A stretch of DNA of 64,000 nt, from NCBI RefSeq assembly GCF_023343835.1, contig NC_064472.1, forward strand, positions 8,857,469 to 8,921,468, given 5' to 3'. The translations under genes and the position numbers were made by a program. This DNA is from Lagopus muta. Taxonomy: Eukaryota > Chordata > Aves > Galliformes > Phasianidae. Below are positions 19,910 to 34,664 of this stretch, in pieces (position 1 is the stretch's first letter; each line of letters opens with the position of its first letter). Below the pieces are notes generated by a model, which was given only the letters and a program-made list of their open reading frames with translations, did not search any database and was not told where the DNA came from.

Positions 19910-19947
19910 AAAAATAAATAAATGAATGAATAAATAAATAATAAAAA
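19910..19947. repeat. AATA/AATG microsatellite
   Basis: Imperfect (AAATA)/(AATG) units, about 38 bp, in the 13.4 kb DNAI1 intron. Likely length-polymorphic. Confidence 0.85.
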
Positions 19948-22829
19948 AATCAGTTATACTAATGTACCCAGGCTTAGCCAGCAGAACTTTGTTCCCATTA
20001 AATAAAATGAAATCAGCATTTCCCTCCTCTGTCAGGCTGTCTTCAAGAGTAATGACTTGATAATGAAGTACTTAGAACAATCCTAATGTTGAGATGATGG
20101 CAGTTATATTTTTGCCCCTAGCCATCCGTTCTGGTAGCTCAGATGGTTAATTTGGGCCTGGCAAGTAGCCAGGGCACGTAGCTATCTGTCAATAGTGTTT
20201 TTGTACTGTAAGACCACATTGCTCTGTCACCACAGGCTGCATGTTCTGCTGGTGTAGATTGGAAAGTCTATGCAGTTTGGCCAAATTACTCCAGAAAAAA
20301 GATGGCCTTTATATATCCGTATCGCTGAATTAGCAGCTTTATTGCAGTTTAACCTTTATATTGTAGCAGAAAATTCATTTCACTGATACAGTGGCTGAGG
20401 CTGAGGATTTGTCTCACTAAGCAATGGAGATAACTTTACTGGTGCACCTGGGCCTCCCTAAGGTTACCGCAGCCTGAAGAAAGCAGTGCTGGTGCTTTTC
20501 CATCTGTGGGAGGATAGCTTGGGCCATTTATGCGTTCCCCTTCTCCCATATACCTAGTGTGTTCCCTACAAGAATACTTATCTGAGTCCCAAACCTGGAC
20601 AGAGTTCATTGAAAGCTGGGCTGAGCAGAGCAGAGACACGTGTAGTCTATTTGTGTCCTGGCATCTAACTGTGGGGAAGAGGAAGAAATGTCTGCAGGCA
20701 GTGAGACACCCTGGGCACTACTCACTTGAGCCAGGTTCTTTGTCAGAGCTTTACCCATTGCAGAGAAGCTCCTATGGACTTGAAATGTGCAGTGAGGTGT
20801 TTCCATCCCAGCTCTTGTCTTAGCCACTGCTGTCATGGTTCTAATTATGTTGCCGCAGAGACACACTAGTTGCATTATCTATGAGCCTAGAGTTCTTGGG
20901 GGCTGTGGGTGGGACAGAAAACTACCTTGTTTGGCAGTGCTGCACCTAGGATATTTTATGTGGAGTAGGATCTCATTTTGCTCTATGCCTTTAATCTCTC
21001 AAAAGTGACCATCAGCCAGGGAGAGCCCATCATCGGGCTATATAGAAGGAAAGATTGAGGTAAGAGCTGCTTTGCTGTTGCAGTAGACTGGCCGGGACTG
21101 ATGCTGAAAGCAATCCTGGTCCTCTGCACTAACCAGCAAGATAGGTCTGAGATATGGTTTAGCTTCTGTTTCAAACAAGATCTGTTAGATCTTCAGTAGA
21201 AGTGGTTGTTTACAACCTTTTCATTCTGGAGGGTATTCCACTTTGTAGTGGAACTCACTCTTTGGGAGTAACTCAGCACTTTGCAAAGGACAGGCTCTAC
21301 TAATGCTGGGGAAAACATATACATTAACAGGATATAGAAAACTACAGGACATGCAGCCAGGAAATAAAATATTAAAGGCCTCCTGCTCAGAAACAGCCTC
21401 TAATTTTGCATCCACATATAATTATACCTGCAGTACCTGAAGGTTGCCTGGAGGTGGGATCAGGCCCTCATTTCGTTCTTATAGGGATGTTGATTATATT
21501 TTGAAAAACACATTTCTTTACTCAAGCTGATGTGTCCAGAATGTTTGTATTGGCCTCCCTGTTGATTAGACTGACTTGGAAATTGTTCTAACAATCTCCT
21601 GATACACATGACTCCAAGAGGTGCATATTTAATAAAAGCTGTAAATATCTGAAGCATTATATTAAATTCTATGTGTTGGCAGCTGGGCGTCTGCTTCAGA
21701 CAGCACCACCTCTTCATAAATAACCAAGTGAGCACATTCTGCAGCTGGTGCAGTGGACAGTAAATGCTCCTGTTTGTCATGTTCTGGATAATTTCCTTAG
21801 TGTCCTGCTCTGCCTGATGGCCGTTTTATTTCAGAGTGAGCATAAATGGCTTGCGATGAAAATTGAAATAAAGTAAACTGAGACATGCACATCTGTGCCA
21901 ACACTGCCTGAAAAGAAGCTCACAATTCTATAGCTAAATAAGGGGCTTGATTTTAAAAGGGTAGACAGTCAGCTGGTTGTATGGGTGAGCTCAGAGTGGT
22001 TGCTAGTGAGCATTTGGCTTTGGTTTTAGTCAGTTTGCTAAGTCTGATGCAGTTCTGTACTGTGATTGTGTTTCAGATGACAGGATATTCCTTGAAGACT
22101 CCACAGTGTTTCCTAACGCAGGCAGGTGGAGATACCTGTTATTTCTGAACATGAGTCCTGCAGCATAGTTGGCTGCCTGCAGCTCTGTGGCCCCTCCGGG
22201 CTGTCTCCTGCAGGGACTTGGGTGCAAATATCAGTATGATTAGCAATGAAATAAAATGAGGTTAGATAACACCTTGTTTCCATGGCTTTAGGTTGTAAAT
22301 GGTAGAATCCTGACATGAAATAATAAGAATAGCTGAGATGTGAGGCCTGCTTTGGAAATAGTAAAGTACTGTGGAGGTGGATTTGGATGCCTAACTCCTA
22401 CATTTAGGGAGCAAGAGATCTAGCGATGCTGTCCATCTTATTGTTAGGATACAAGACAGGGAAATGGGTGGGAGTGGGATTCAGTCCCTGTGGCATTCAG
22501 CTGGATTTTTATTTGGGATCTTGGTTTGGGCCTCAAAGTAACACTTAAAGCAGAAATAAATATCAAAACATATAAAAGCAGGACTCAGACCTGAAATTTC
22601 TCTCTCAGGATTCTTTACTTCCTTTCCTTGAGAAAGGAAATGATGTTGGCAGGTTGTGTTGTGCAACAGCCGTGGCACAGAACTCCGAGTCTGGCTCACT
22701 CATGTTTTCTCCTTCTAAATTGATCCAAGAGTTGTTATGCCTGTTAAAAAAGCCGGAGACTCCTGTTGCAAGTGTTCCTAAATGTCTGGATCCCAGGCTA
22801 GAGGCCACAGCCACCTTGTGGAATGACTA

Positions 22830-23158
22830 ATGGTGCTGTCAAGCTGGGTTTGGTCAGTCTGGAAAAGGGATGACTTTGCAGATACCTAACAGCAAACTGT
22901 CAGTGCCTATAAGTAGGTCATCAGGAAGTTAGAGCCAGGTTCTTCAGGGCAGCACATGAAAGGATGACTCTTGAAAAGATTGGAATAGGCTGCCTGGAGA
23001 AACTGTGGATGCCCCATCCCTAGAGATGTTCAAGGACTGGCTGGATGGGCCACTGTACATCTTGATGTAGTAGACAATGTCCATGCCTATAGCAGAGGAG
23101 TTGGAACTGGATGGTGTTTAAGGTCCCTTGCAACCCAAACCATTCTGACTCTGTGACA
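22830..23158 (+). mobile_element. CR1 LINE 3' end, diverged
   Basis: GCTGCCTGGAGAAACTGTGG, the internal GATGTTCAAGGACTGGCTGG and the tail TCCCTTGCAACCCAAACCAT are CR1 3' features. The terminal octamer repeat is degraded (ATTCTGACTCTGTGAC). Left boundary uncertain. Confidence 0.7.
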
Positions 23159-23395
23159 ACAGTTGGAATGAGTTGAAACGAGTGCTTTGGACTGGGTGTA
23201 AGGAAAAACCTTTTCATCATGAAGGCAGTCAAGCAGTGCAGCATCTTACTCAAAGAGGGTCTGTCGTCTCTGTGCACAGAGTTCTTAAAGACCAGGTTGG
23301 GCAGAGCCCTGAACAGCCACATATGATCTCAGAAGGTTGGACTAGAGGCTTCTGGGAGTCTCTTATAGCCTGAATTATCTTCTAACCCTGATACA
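23159..23395 (+). mobile_element. Second CR1-like 3' end, tandem to the first
   Basis: GGTGTAAGGAAAAACCTTTTC, then CCAGGTTGGGCAGAGCCCTGA and AGAAGGTTGGACTAGAGGCT follow the CR1 3' layout and lie directly after the preceding fragment in the same orientation. The terminal repeats are lost. Confidence 0.6.
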
Positions 23396-26229
23396 CTACA
23401 TCTTCATGTGAGAAGGAGGATCCCAGGGCTTTTACAACAGAAGGTATGTACTAAGTACAAGTCCATTTGCTCTTCTGTTTTTGTGGTTTGTGTCCTTCAT
23501 GACTAATACAGCAAGGGGAGGATGATGTTACAGTTATTCTTAGTAAATATTGATAGCTTCAAGATAAATGTCATCTGAGTGTGCGCTCTGCAGAGAAAGC
23601 CACTCAGACATATGCTCCGTGGCCCTTCCCCCATTACTGAAGCTATTCACTTTCAAGATATGAAATCCTTGAGATGACCCAAACCTTCAGGAAACTAACA
23701 CCTTATGCTTCTCAGAAAAATAGTATACCCTATCCTGATGATATAAACAGATTTTACTGAGCAACTGTTTGAAGACCAGGTTTCTGTCGTGTCTCATGTA
23801 CAGGGTAAGATGCTGAAGAAATGCATGTCATCTTGATAGCCATCATTTCCCAGTTAGGAGAAAAACACTTGTCAAGCACTGCTGTGTGTGTGTTTATGGA
23901 ACAATTCACCGAGACTTTCTGCCTATTTAACTTTGACTTGAAACAAAAACCAATCTCTCTGTCTTTAAAACTTGTGTGACTTTGCAAATAAGAGCCTTGC
24001 CTAACATTTCAGGTACGCTGGTATTTCTTTGGGTGTGTTGGACCTTCTCCTGCCTCACCTTATTGAACATGAATCAGGCATACTGGCAGACCTCTCGGCA
24101 TTTGTCAATGCTTTTGCCCAAGAAAATGAGGGCTGTGAACTCCCAATGGCTGCAGATGTCTTTCCCTGCCATGTCCATGTCTTTCCTCCTGTGCTTCTGT
24201 AGTAGTCTACCTAAGCCTTGCATGGCCTCCACTATGTCTGTAGGCCTGAACAATCACCAGGGTGTGAAAATAGTGAGTACAGATCTTTCTCATCATGCAA
24301 GAAGGACCTCTGAGCAGGCTGAAGCGGGTACAGACTTTCTTAAAATGGCTTCTAAATTGCATTCACAGCGAAGTGGTTGTTTTCCAGTAAAACCGTTCAT
24401 TTTCTTCCACCACAAAACATAAAAGGCTCTTTCTTATTCCCTGCTGAATCTTTAAGATTGATGTGGATGGATGGGCAGACTCCTGTCTGCTTTAGAACAA
24501 GGGCTGGTGACATGACAAAGCTAAGTGAGGTAGATGGGCAGAGTCCGTAGGATTAATGCTGCCTTCCTCTTACTCTGTGCCAACCAGGCTGCACTTGCTT
24601 CTCTTTCTCCAGCCAGCACGTTCTCTTTGCAATAGGAGTTCTCTCCCCTGCAATTGCTCTAAGTCCAGAAGGCTTTGCTGTGTTTGTACAGGGTCTGATT
24701 TCCTCACCTCTATCCTGCTGCAGCTCCCGTGCTATCATGGGGTGCACTAGTGGGCTCCAGACCTGCAGATGCATCAGGCAGCTCAGGACATATCTGCTCA
24801 CTGCCTCATGTCCCATAGCAACTGTGTCACTGGTGAGGCAGTTCTGTGAGCACAATGGTTATTTTTGGTGAAAAAACAAACTGATGGATTTAAACCTCTT
24901 TCATCAGTGGTGGTTTTTTTTTGCATGGATTGTTTTTTATTCAGATGCTCCCAGGCCAATTTTTCATTACTGTAGCTATTGCTCTTTCAGGTTATAAAAT
25001 ACAGTATTTAAACAAAACCCACCCGCTGAGACTAACTAGTTCATTCAGCCTCACAGGAACCAAGTTTGCTCTTTTCTGCTTGTATGAATGTATGTGTAGG
25101 GACAAATGCCTTGGGCAGCATCTCCAAAGATATCTTTGATTAACCTGTTTGACTTTGCATGACTTTGCTTATTGAGCCTATCAGGAGTATCTGAGAGAGT
25201 TTAGAAAGCTGCTTATAGATGCTTTTCTACTCTTTGCTATCAGCAGCCACTAAGAATGACCCCTCACTTAGGTTTGAATTTGCAAGTGGCGACGGTTGGC
25301 ATTAAGGCCACCAAGACCCCATCATCTGTATGCCCCATCCTCCTGTACAGAGGCAGCAGCTCATGAGCCTTAATGTTTATTGTTTGGCATTTTACAACAA
25401 TCTGAAATCTGTGCTCGTTCTTTTTAAATGCCAGTCTCCCAGCCATGGCAGTTCAATATCTGTCTTATGAATAGCTTTGCTGGCCTGCCACAGGGCAGAC
25501 AGTGGCAGACAGCAGGGACTGCATACCCCATCAGACTCTGTGCTGCCTGTGCTTGCACCATTGCCTGTCTTCTCACCCACTCCAGCAACCAGTGCCTACT
25601 GTTTGGGGCATACCCAGGAGCCAGGACATGGGAAGGGATGGAGCCTGATCCTGATCTAAGAAGAGGCAGTCTCATCCTGACACCAGGGGCTGGGCTGTGG
25701 GTCACTGTAGGAATGCAGCAGGGGTGCTGGCACAACTGGTATGTATTCATGTGGCATTGCCCAGTAACCAGTAAGGAGCTGGTTGAAACAGCCTCTCAGT
25801 TCTTCACCAGCTATCTGAGATGGGATATCAGAGTAGGGAAGTGTTTGAGGACTGAAAGAAAGACTTTCTGCCCAGTCTTCAAGAGCATGACAGTACAGGA
25901 AAGATTAGGCAGCGTAAATACACTATGCAGAAAGATACTAAATGGTATATTTGTAAGCACTTCTTGGTCAAAGAGCAACCAGTCTAGAAAGGCTTTTGTA
26001 AGGCCATATCATGTAAAACTGATCTAATACAGTTTTTGAGAGTAACAGCCCTGGTACAAAACATCTATAGAGGGTGGCTTCAGGAACACAAATCCATAAG
26101 GAAAGGTGAGAAGATGGATGGGGCACGGTGGAAATCATCCTCAGCAGTCTGTGCGAGGACTGGGACTGGAGCTGAAACCAGCAACAATTATGGTAGAACT
26201 AAGCGGATGAGACTTAAAAGTGCTTTAGT

Positions 26230-26335
26230 GCCAGAACTGAAACTGTAAATGAGCTCAACAGCCTCAGCAGCAGTTTGCAGTCAGTGAGATGAAATTCAAT
26301 AAAGACACAAACCAAATGTGCAATATTAAATGAGC
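26230..26335 (+). mobile_element. Possible old CR1 remnant
   Basis: GAGATGAAATTCAATAAAGAC is the same diverged RT-coding word as in the remnant at the left edge. Upstream sequence from about 25.86 kb may belong to it. Weak evidence. Confidence 0.3.
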
Positions 26336-29300
26336 ACTAACTGGGAAGCAGCAGGACCATAAGGCTGGGACTGGCTGCACCACCATGCTCCTGCCAACAC
26401 CACAGCTGTGCTTCCAGCTCAGTCCCTGGGATATGCTAGGGGCACCCACCCCAGGAGCACCAGTGAGGTTCAGACTGGATGTGCTGGACATCTCTTCTGT
26501 TAGAGCAGGGATGGCAGCACAGCATGGAGGTACCGACTGCTTCTGCCACGCTGGCATCACACAAGTTCAATGCAGATTAGTTTCTCTCTTTGGCTTTCAC
26601 CTTTCAGAAGCAATCTGAAAAGTAACAAATTAAATTTAGTATAATACCAGGCAGCAAAAGGAGGCTTTGTGAGGAGGTCTGAGAAATACTAGCTCAATCT
26701 CTGATTCATTCCAATGCATGCTATTAATGTTAGAGAGGAAAAATTAAAAGAGTCATTGGCAACATAAGAAAATCTTATTAGACCAAACTGAAGTGCAACC
26801 AGCTCTGGTGTATGATGCGTCAGCTATTTAGCACCAGATAACAGCATTCGGGAGTGTGCAGGACCAAGACACGCAGATTATCATAATCACTGAGACTGCC
26901 AGAGCAGAGCTGGTTGGCAGGAAGTGCTGACTGACAGGAAAATTAGCTCAGATACATGAGCACTTTCTTGTAAAACAATGTGACAGGGTTTTCAGAGGAG
27001 GTTAAATGGTCCTCAGCCTGTCTGAATGAATAACAGCTCTTCCACATGCTGAAGCTTTGGTTTCCTGCTGCCTTGTGGGAGCTGAGTCAAATCAGCTGAG
27101 GTTGTTTTCCTACCATGTCAAATCAGGAATGACCCAGTTCTTAGTGAATGAACAAGAGAAGAGAGATGAAACCCTGAAGAGAAGCTCTCCCCTCCAGCCC
27201 TGTGTTAAGCCAGGTGGTACAGAACTTCTCTTCTTACTATTGTGCACCCCAGAGCAGCATGCAGAGATGCTGCAGCGCTGAGATACTGCAGACCTGGGGA
27301 ATGTGCTTGGTGTTCTCCTGCAGTCCAGGGTGTGCAGCCAGCCCTGGATGGTGAACCTATCCAGACCAAGCAGTAGATTTCATGGATGCCTGCTCATCTT
27401 CCTGAGCTCAAAGCTAGCACACAGATTGGTGTAACAGAGCTGGGCCCAGTCCTAGAATGTATCTGTAGGTCTGGTACAGGGCCTGCTCTGCCAGCGCAGT
27501 GCCTTTAGGAAGTTCCAGTGCAAGGGTTGGGGGTCACCTGCCAACTTGTTAAATATGGGACTTGAGAATTTGAAACAAGTCATCTGTGGCGTTTGCCAAT
27601 GGGTGAGGTATCATGATTCAGTCAAGGAAATTAGGGAAATCCATCACACAGACAGTTAAAGTCAAGCAGTGAAAGAGATGTCAACAGGTAAAGGGCAGCG
27701 TGATATGCAGCATGATATTAAATCATCCCTCGCCTTTTGCTCTTGCACCAATTTTGTTCTTTGTTGCCAAGTTACCAGGTACATCTGCTGTGCTCTTACA
27801 TACGTACAGTTTCCCCTAGCATGGGTTTTGGTTGATACCAGCTTGTTTTTGAGCACACTGGCATTGTTCTGGCCACTGGTGGGGTATGAGGCCTTGTAAA
27901 TTCAGGAGAAAAGGACAGCTTCTGTTTGAGGCATGCAGTAAAGGTCTGGGTAGGTTGTGGGCTCCCATCTTCATAGGTCACAAAAGTTGAGTAGGCTGCT
28001 GTGCTGTAGGACAGTGGATGACAGCTGGGTGAGAGCATAGGGATGTGGATCACCTTGAAGCTGCTACAGCTGCTGGCTGTGGGAGCTTGGGCTGGCCTTT
28101 GGGTTAAAGGTATAGTTTGCAGAGTGAGCAGGGAGACATGAAGTCTTTGAAATTGAGAACATGGTTTGATGCTGGAGCTATAGCAATAGCCTTGGATTTA
28201 CGCTGTGCCAAGCTTGCAGAGTGGCCATGCAGAGTCTCAGTGGGGAGCCATTGGTTGTGGGATGTATTTGCATGATTCTGGATGTGACTGAGCTGGATTT
28301 CTTCTCCAGCTGTCTGAAAGTCAGGCATCAAAGCAGCTCATTTGTGTTAAATATTTTCTGCAACACTAACACAGCAGTGATAGCCATTATTGCCAATACA
28401 TCAAGCATGGAGGCTCTGCTGTTACCTTGATCATAATTAAAAGAAACATTTTTATTGATTAAAAGCATGTGACAGAGGTTTCAGGATTCCCCCAATCCCA
28501 TCTCAGAAATAACTGGGAGTCTGCTTAACTTCAGTGCTTCTCTTCAGGGGCTGCTGACCTACCAGAGGCTTTTCCCTTCCGTCTAGGGGAAGTTTGCTTT
28601 GAACATTTGCCTAGCACATCTACCATCAGTGTCAGGCTCTCTGGGGCTGTGAGTCCAGGTTTCCTCTGGCAGCTGTTGAAACCAGCTCATAAATCCCCAC
28701 GCTGTGAGGAACTGCCTAGCTGAACACATCGGGCTTCATTCGGAGTGTGGTAATTGTTCTCCTGTTTCTTTGGGGTGGGTGCACAGTTTTACAAGGACCA
28801 TAAATAAAAGGGCTGTTGGAGTTGCTAGTTACTAACTAGTGCTTTCTTCTCTGCAGCTAGGCTGGGGACTGCAGATGGGGATTCTTGCTCTCTCCCATTA
28901 CAGCAATTTTCAGATTTCCTTTACCTCTCTCTGTACCTCTCCACAGGTTTCTTGTTCTCAGGGTCTGATTTATGCTCTTCTAGGGAAGTGGCCACATATT
29001 GTTCCTAAGCAATCTATAGCAAGAGAACTGAAATGCCCTTTCCCATTTTCTCAGTGCTTGTTAGCATGAATGACGATGCCTCCTGTGGTCTACAGGCAGC
29101 CAGGTTGTCGCCCCTACAGACCTGTGGTTTGCTCCTGCAGGATACGCAGAAAGTATCAGAAAAAAGCAAGAAAGTTATACTTTCTGCTTTGAGGACCAGA
29201 AGCAAATCACTGTTTTCTCCATGGATTCACTGAAATGTGAAGTTTCACATTCTGTGAAGCATTACTGCCTTACTGCTTTGCTGGAGGTACAAGCTTGGGT

Positions 29301-32300
29301 GCTGCTATGGCACTGAGTGAGGAAAACTGGATGGGTAGAAACAGCTCATAGGGGTCCATGATGATGCAACATCATCATGTCAGTAAGCATGGAAATGCAT
29401 TTGTCTGCCGTGTTGGAAAGTTGTGCAAATATTGACCCTCATCAGAGCAATTTGCACCTGCGTGTGTGTGTCTACGTGTGTGTGGCAACTCTGCCACTAT
29501 GGGTCTGATGCTGGAGTCACATGCAGGCTGAAGTGGCGCCTACCTGTGTTGTGCACCCAGAGAGGGCTCATCTTGTGAAACATGAGAGGCTGTCTTTGGA
29601 GGTCAGTGGTCAGCTACGTCTGGAGAGGTGAAGGTCACTGGAGGTCACTGGAGTGATGGAAAGGTGCTGTGTGCTGCTGGTGACTCTCTGGGATGGGAGA
29701 TGCAGCTGGAGCTGTCTCCATATCTTTAATCCCATGATCCCAGCAGCTGGCATTAAGAACCTCAAGGACAGCTGCGGGGTTTCAGTCTTCTTAGGGCAGA
29801 AAGTCTTTCCCCAAACCCCATGCCAGTCTGCAGCCAGTGCTGGTCACTGTCAGCTCTGTTGCTCTATGGCACCATGAGGCTGCCTCAAGTGTTGTGTGTA
29901 CCCTTTCAGGATACTCCCAAGGCATCGATAACTGAGTTGGTCTGACCCCATTTTCCCCTCCCCTCAGAGTGCCTGTCATCAAACCTCTGAAGTCCTTCCT
30001 AATGCCTGTGGCCCACCCCTCCATCTGTAGAGTCTGCCAGCTGATACGAAGCTGATACTTCCAACTGGAGAACTGGAATTGTTTGTTCTTTTCCATGATT
30101 CCCTTGGCGAAAGAAAACAAGCCCATTTGTTTAGAAGCTCATAAAAGAAGAGTTTTATAGTAGGAACATTCATAAACTTGCTTGCTTTTGACCTTCTCCA
30201 CGCTGCTCACAGTTTTGAGTTCTTGTCCTAGGCATTCTGCATGTCTGGGCTGTCAGTGGCATTTTAGAAAAACAGCTTCACCCAGAGTAATTTACGTTGC
30301 CCAGCATTCCAAAACAGAGCCTTCAGACCATGCCATCCTTGCTACCGTGTGCTTCTGGCTATGTTGTGCAGGTGTGATACTTTGACAGCCCTGTAAAACA
30401 GATCTTGTTGCTGAAATGAAGCCTGGCCATTAATTCTATGCTGCCTGTTTTAAATCTGGATTAATTGGTGCTCCTCTAGCAATGGACATTTCCTGGGCTC
30501 TCAGGTTACTAAGTACTGAGCTTCTGTCATTGGTGGGAGAAGTGAATCATGCCCTTAAATTAATAAATATGTATTCTGTGAAGGCAAGCAATTAAACCTT
30601 TGGTGTGTGTGGGTCATGTGGAGTTGATGCACTTAAGAGAGAGCTTGCTTCTTTTCAGAGATAGGAAGACAGCAGAATGCAAGCCAGGACATAAACTTTT
30701 TATGCCTAGAGCTGGAAATTGGGATTACTTTGGCCGGAGTGTGGAACCTCAAGTTTTTGGTCTAGATTCAGAATTCAGTACTGGCATCTGAAATTTTAGT
30801 GAAATAATTTTTTCCCAATCTGTTTTCTCGATGATGGGGGAAAGGGAAAGTCTCTATAAACTGCAGATTTTTATCTGTGTCTGATGCTTTGAATCCCCTC
30901 CTTGAATTACAAACTGCTGTGGATTTCTCTAAAACACATGAGAAGCTTGTGCACTTCCCAAGCTCTTCCCTGTCCAGAAAAGTCTTACTTCAATTTTGGG
31001 GGTGTTCCTCCTTGTCATATTTTTTGCAGCTATGAAATCTTTGCTTGATTCCCCAGCCCAGGACAAGGACATCACAAATGAGCTCTAGAGACACAGTGGT
31101 GTTTGAGATCGCCTGGGATCTGTGTCCTGGGACCTCTTTGCTTTACACAGATCCAGATAAAATTCACCAACTTGGTTGTGCATGATGAGAAACTACACAT
31201 AATGATTTGATACACAATCCTTCATGCTCTTTGGAAAAGGCTTTTATAGGATACTGCTGTCAGATTTCATATAATTCCTAGATTGAAATTGTGAGCCTGG
31301 CACAGTGTTGAAACAGCACATGTCACCTGACTCCTAGCTGCTGGTAAACAAGACACAGCTGGCAGTAGATGTAGATAAAGTTCAATTCTAATTTCTCCCA
31401 TATTCCCACTGTACTTGTTCTTCCTTAGTTTTTCTGAAGGTAATAAAGGGGAAAGAAAAATAAAGCTGGAAGTCTGCACAGTGGATTCGAGGTGGGAGCC
31501 CAGCATGCTGGAGAGTCCTTCAGCGCTGGTGAGGAGCATCATGTTTTATTAGCCTTTGCAGGCTGTAGCACTGACAGGAGCTAATTGCAATTATCGGGAG
31601 ACAATGTTAACATATTCTCTTGAGTATGTTCCACTGTTTCCACCAGAGTCATGCTGAAACATTCTCTGTCATGCAGTTTTCAGTGCCATAGCTCTGGGGT
31701 CCATGCTAGAGGTCTCTCACCCTCCTTGTTCGACTTTCTCACTTGCCCAGCCCTTGACTTTAAGTGCCATGGGAGTGCCGTGCTGGCACAGCATCTACAG
31801 CATCTGGTCTGGAACAGGCTGCTGCCCTCATGCTATCCTGCGCTTTGCAGCATTTGCCTGTGCTTCATCCCAAGGTACATCCTGAATCTTACTGGCCATG
31901 TTCACATTATTTCCCTATTAATTGCTGATCTGACTCTTAATTGTTATTATTAAGCTGGAGATATTAGAAAGGTCTGCAATAAAGGGTAATCAATATTTCT
32001 GACAGCATTTCCCACTTTGTGAGTCAGTCTGTGTTAGACTGTGGTTTCACACCTGGTTGAGTCATTGCTTGCAGCACTGGGAAGGGAGGTTAGGACCTGT
32101 GGGCTAGCAATGCCAGATTTGAGCTGTCTCCAGTCCAGATCAGCTGGAGCCTTGAGAAGAGCTTGCCCCAACATCAGAGAATGGGTCCTTACCCCATGCG
32201 TTCCTGAAGTAAGGGGATGGTCCCTCAGAAGCAGCAGGCAGCTTCTGGACATAGATTGCTTACAAGATTATGAAGCTTCTGAAGTCAGATGCTAATTGTG

Positions 32301-32424
32301 TGCTGAAGTTACCTTTCCCTAGAACCTTTTCTTTCTGTGATTTCTTCAGGCACGATTCTTCTGCTGAGGCTTCTTCTTGCCCAACTAATCTCTTCTGTGT
32401 TGTCTTTTTTTATTTTCTTCCCAG

Positions 32425-32610
32425 GCCCATGTGTTTGATCTGAACATTAATAAGTATGAAGCTCTCTGCACCCAAGTAGTGGTGGCCAAGAAGAAAAATA
32501 AAATAACCCATATCCAGTTTAACCCCGTGCACCCTGTTGTCATCATCGGAGATGAGCGAGGCCAGGTTACCTGCCTGAAGCTCTCCCCCAATCTGCGCAA
32601 GATGCCCAAG
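32425..32610 (+). CDS. DNAI1: DNAI1 coding exon 6 of 7 in window
   Basis: Acceptor TTTTCTTCCCAG, donor GTAGGT, exactly 62 codons in phase 0. It begins [14 protein letters not shown], closing the previous blade with FDL. It then gives the last blade, with [19 protein letters not shown] in the core and [12 protein letters not shown] at the end. A long antisense reading frame over this exon is a shadow. Confidence 0.96.
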
Positions 32611-34664
32611 GTAGGTACAGCTGAGGGACCAAACCACAGCAGGTCTCTTCATGCCTTCGCTGTTCTCTGTTCTTCATAGGTTTCCCAAACATCCTATCTT
32701 TTCCGAGCTTTGGGTTTTGTTTGCAAAACTCCTGGAAACTTGAGTAGAGCTGATATCAGCTCCTCCCTGAGACCTCCTGCAGAGCCCGTGCTGCCTGTCT
32801 TCCTCTTTTGGATCATCAAAGCCTGTGCCCTGACCATTATGTCCCCCCTCCTGTAAATGAGCAAGTGCTATCTTTATTTAGCAAGGTGTCTTGGGATCCT
32901 AGTCCTAAGAGATAGCAATGAGATGCTTGTATGAGTTGGCAGAGCCCCTTTTCCCACCCAGCCATGAGTGCCAGTCTTGCAGTATGCTGAAGATCTCCCA
33001 CACAGTTCCTTTATTAGACGTTCTGGGTTTCCTCCAGTCACAGACTGTATTGCTGCAAATGCAGCATCATTTCTGACCCCATGTAATTCTCATAGCCACT
33101 TGTCCCTTGCTTAATAGAACTTCTTCAGTTTCCAGCTTTTTAGAACTGATCCAAAAAAGCAATATCTCAGGATGATCATTTTTTATTTATATACCTCCAA
33201 AGGTTTTATATATTCTACCAGTCAGCTGTGTAAGGTGAGGTCTTTGGCCAGAAACAAATCACCCCAGTGTCAGTCCAGAACATTCTGACTGATTTTTAAA
33301 AAGTCCTTTCTTCTAGACACCACTGGAAATACAAACCTCCTTGTGCTGAGAGAGCATAGAGAACTGAACAACATGGCAGTCTATTTAAAAGTGATGGAGC
33401 TGTGGAGGAGAGTGTCTCATAAGGTCCACGCTTCTGTATTTCTATCAAAACTACAATCTGAGATAACCCAGTCTCTCAGGGCTGCTACCAACTTGACTGG
33501 GGACAAGCTGATTTATGAGTCCTTCCTGATGTGGGTGAGCACTCTGTCTACCACTGGCCCTGGTTTCATAGGGCTCACCAATGGAGATGGTTTACAGACA
33601 CAGATGTGGCTGCCCACCACCACATATTTAGCTATGGGGTGAGAAGCACCCAGCAATACTTTGCCATGGGTCAGAATAAATCTGAATGTCTTCTCCACTC
33701 CTTGTGGCCAGCAGCAGCCCTCCACACAGGCATAAATGTCACTAACTCTTAAATTCTCTTCTTTTGCAAACTTTCCACAGAGGCAAATTGCTTGAGAAAG
33801 CTGAGCTCACAGGTGGCACAATCACTTACTGCTGACCTTAACCTATAGGTACCATATCCCAAGCAACATAATGGGATGGAAATGGACTTTGTTGCTCTCA
33901 TGTTATTAAGCTATCTATCTTCCATTTCTTGGTTTGGTTTGAAAGGACACTGAACACTGAATTAAATATTTCCTCCACATGTGGAGAAAAAGCAGGGATG
34001 TTCAGGCATGGCTGGTGATGTGTGCAACTCCCCTGGCTACAGCCAGCTCTTCTCAGAGAGTGAAGAGAAATTAAAGCAGATGTCATACAGGGTGGAAGCA
34101 GAGTGGTGGTGATGGATTGCAAATGGACAAGTGAGCAGGGTTGCCAGGCCCATCCTTTGTCGCCAGACGATGGTGCCCACAGCACTATGGTGAGGAGTGT
34201 TAGCTATTGCAAAAAGGTGATTTGAAAGAGGTAAGTGAAGTCCTGGCAGAGCAAGCAGTGCCATCCGCTGCATCTCCTGTCCTCCTCATTGCTGTACCAG
34301 CTCCACGTGCATCATGCAAACCTCTAGCTATAGTTGCACAAGTGTCACCTCGCCATGGGGATCCAGATGTACTTTAAAAGCATTGATCCCAGTCCCTTTG
34401 AAGATCAAATCAGTGTGCTCTTTAAACCCTTACCTTGTGCTGTCAGCTTTCCTCCCTAAAATATCTTAACTTCTTCCTCTTTTGTGGGAGTCACCAGAGT
34501 TACAGGAGCAGAAAATCCGTATATCCTTAAAATCTCTTAAAAAAGAGAGTCTAGACAGATGTGAAGGAGCCCTTGCATCCCTACTGTCTCATGCAGGAAG
34601 ACAGACCTGTTTGCACCTCGGTGAACATCTGGATTCCCCAGTCCAGACTCTCCAGTGCCTGATC

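Noticed and set aside
25428..26027. 199-codon + frame in the 13.4 kb intron
   Set aside because: No known domain or splice support. The right end may lie in an old CR1 remnant.
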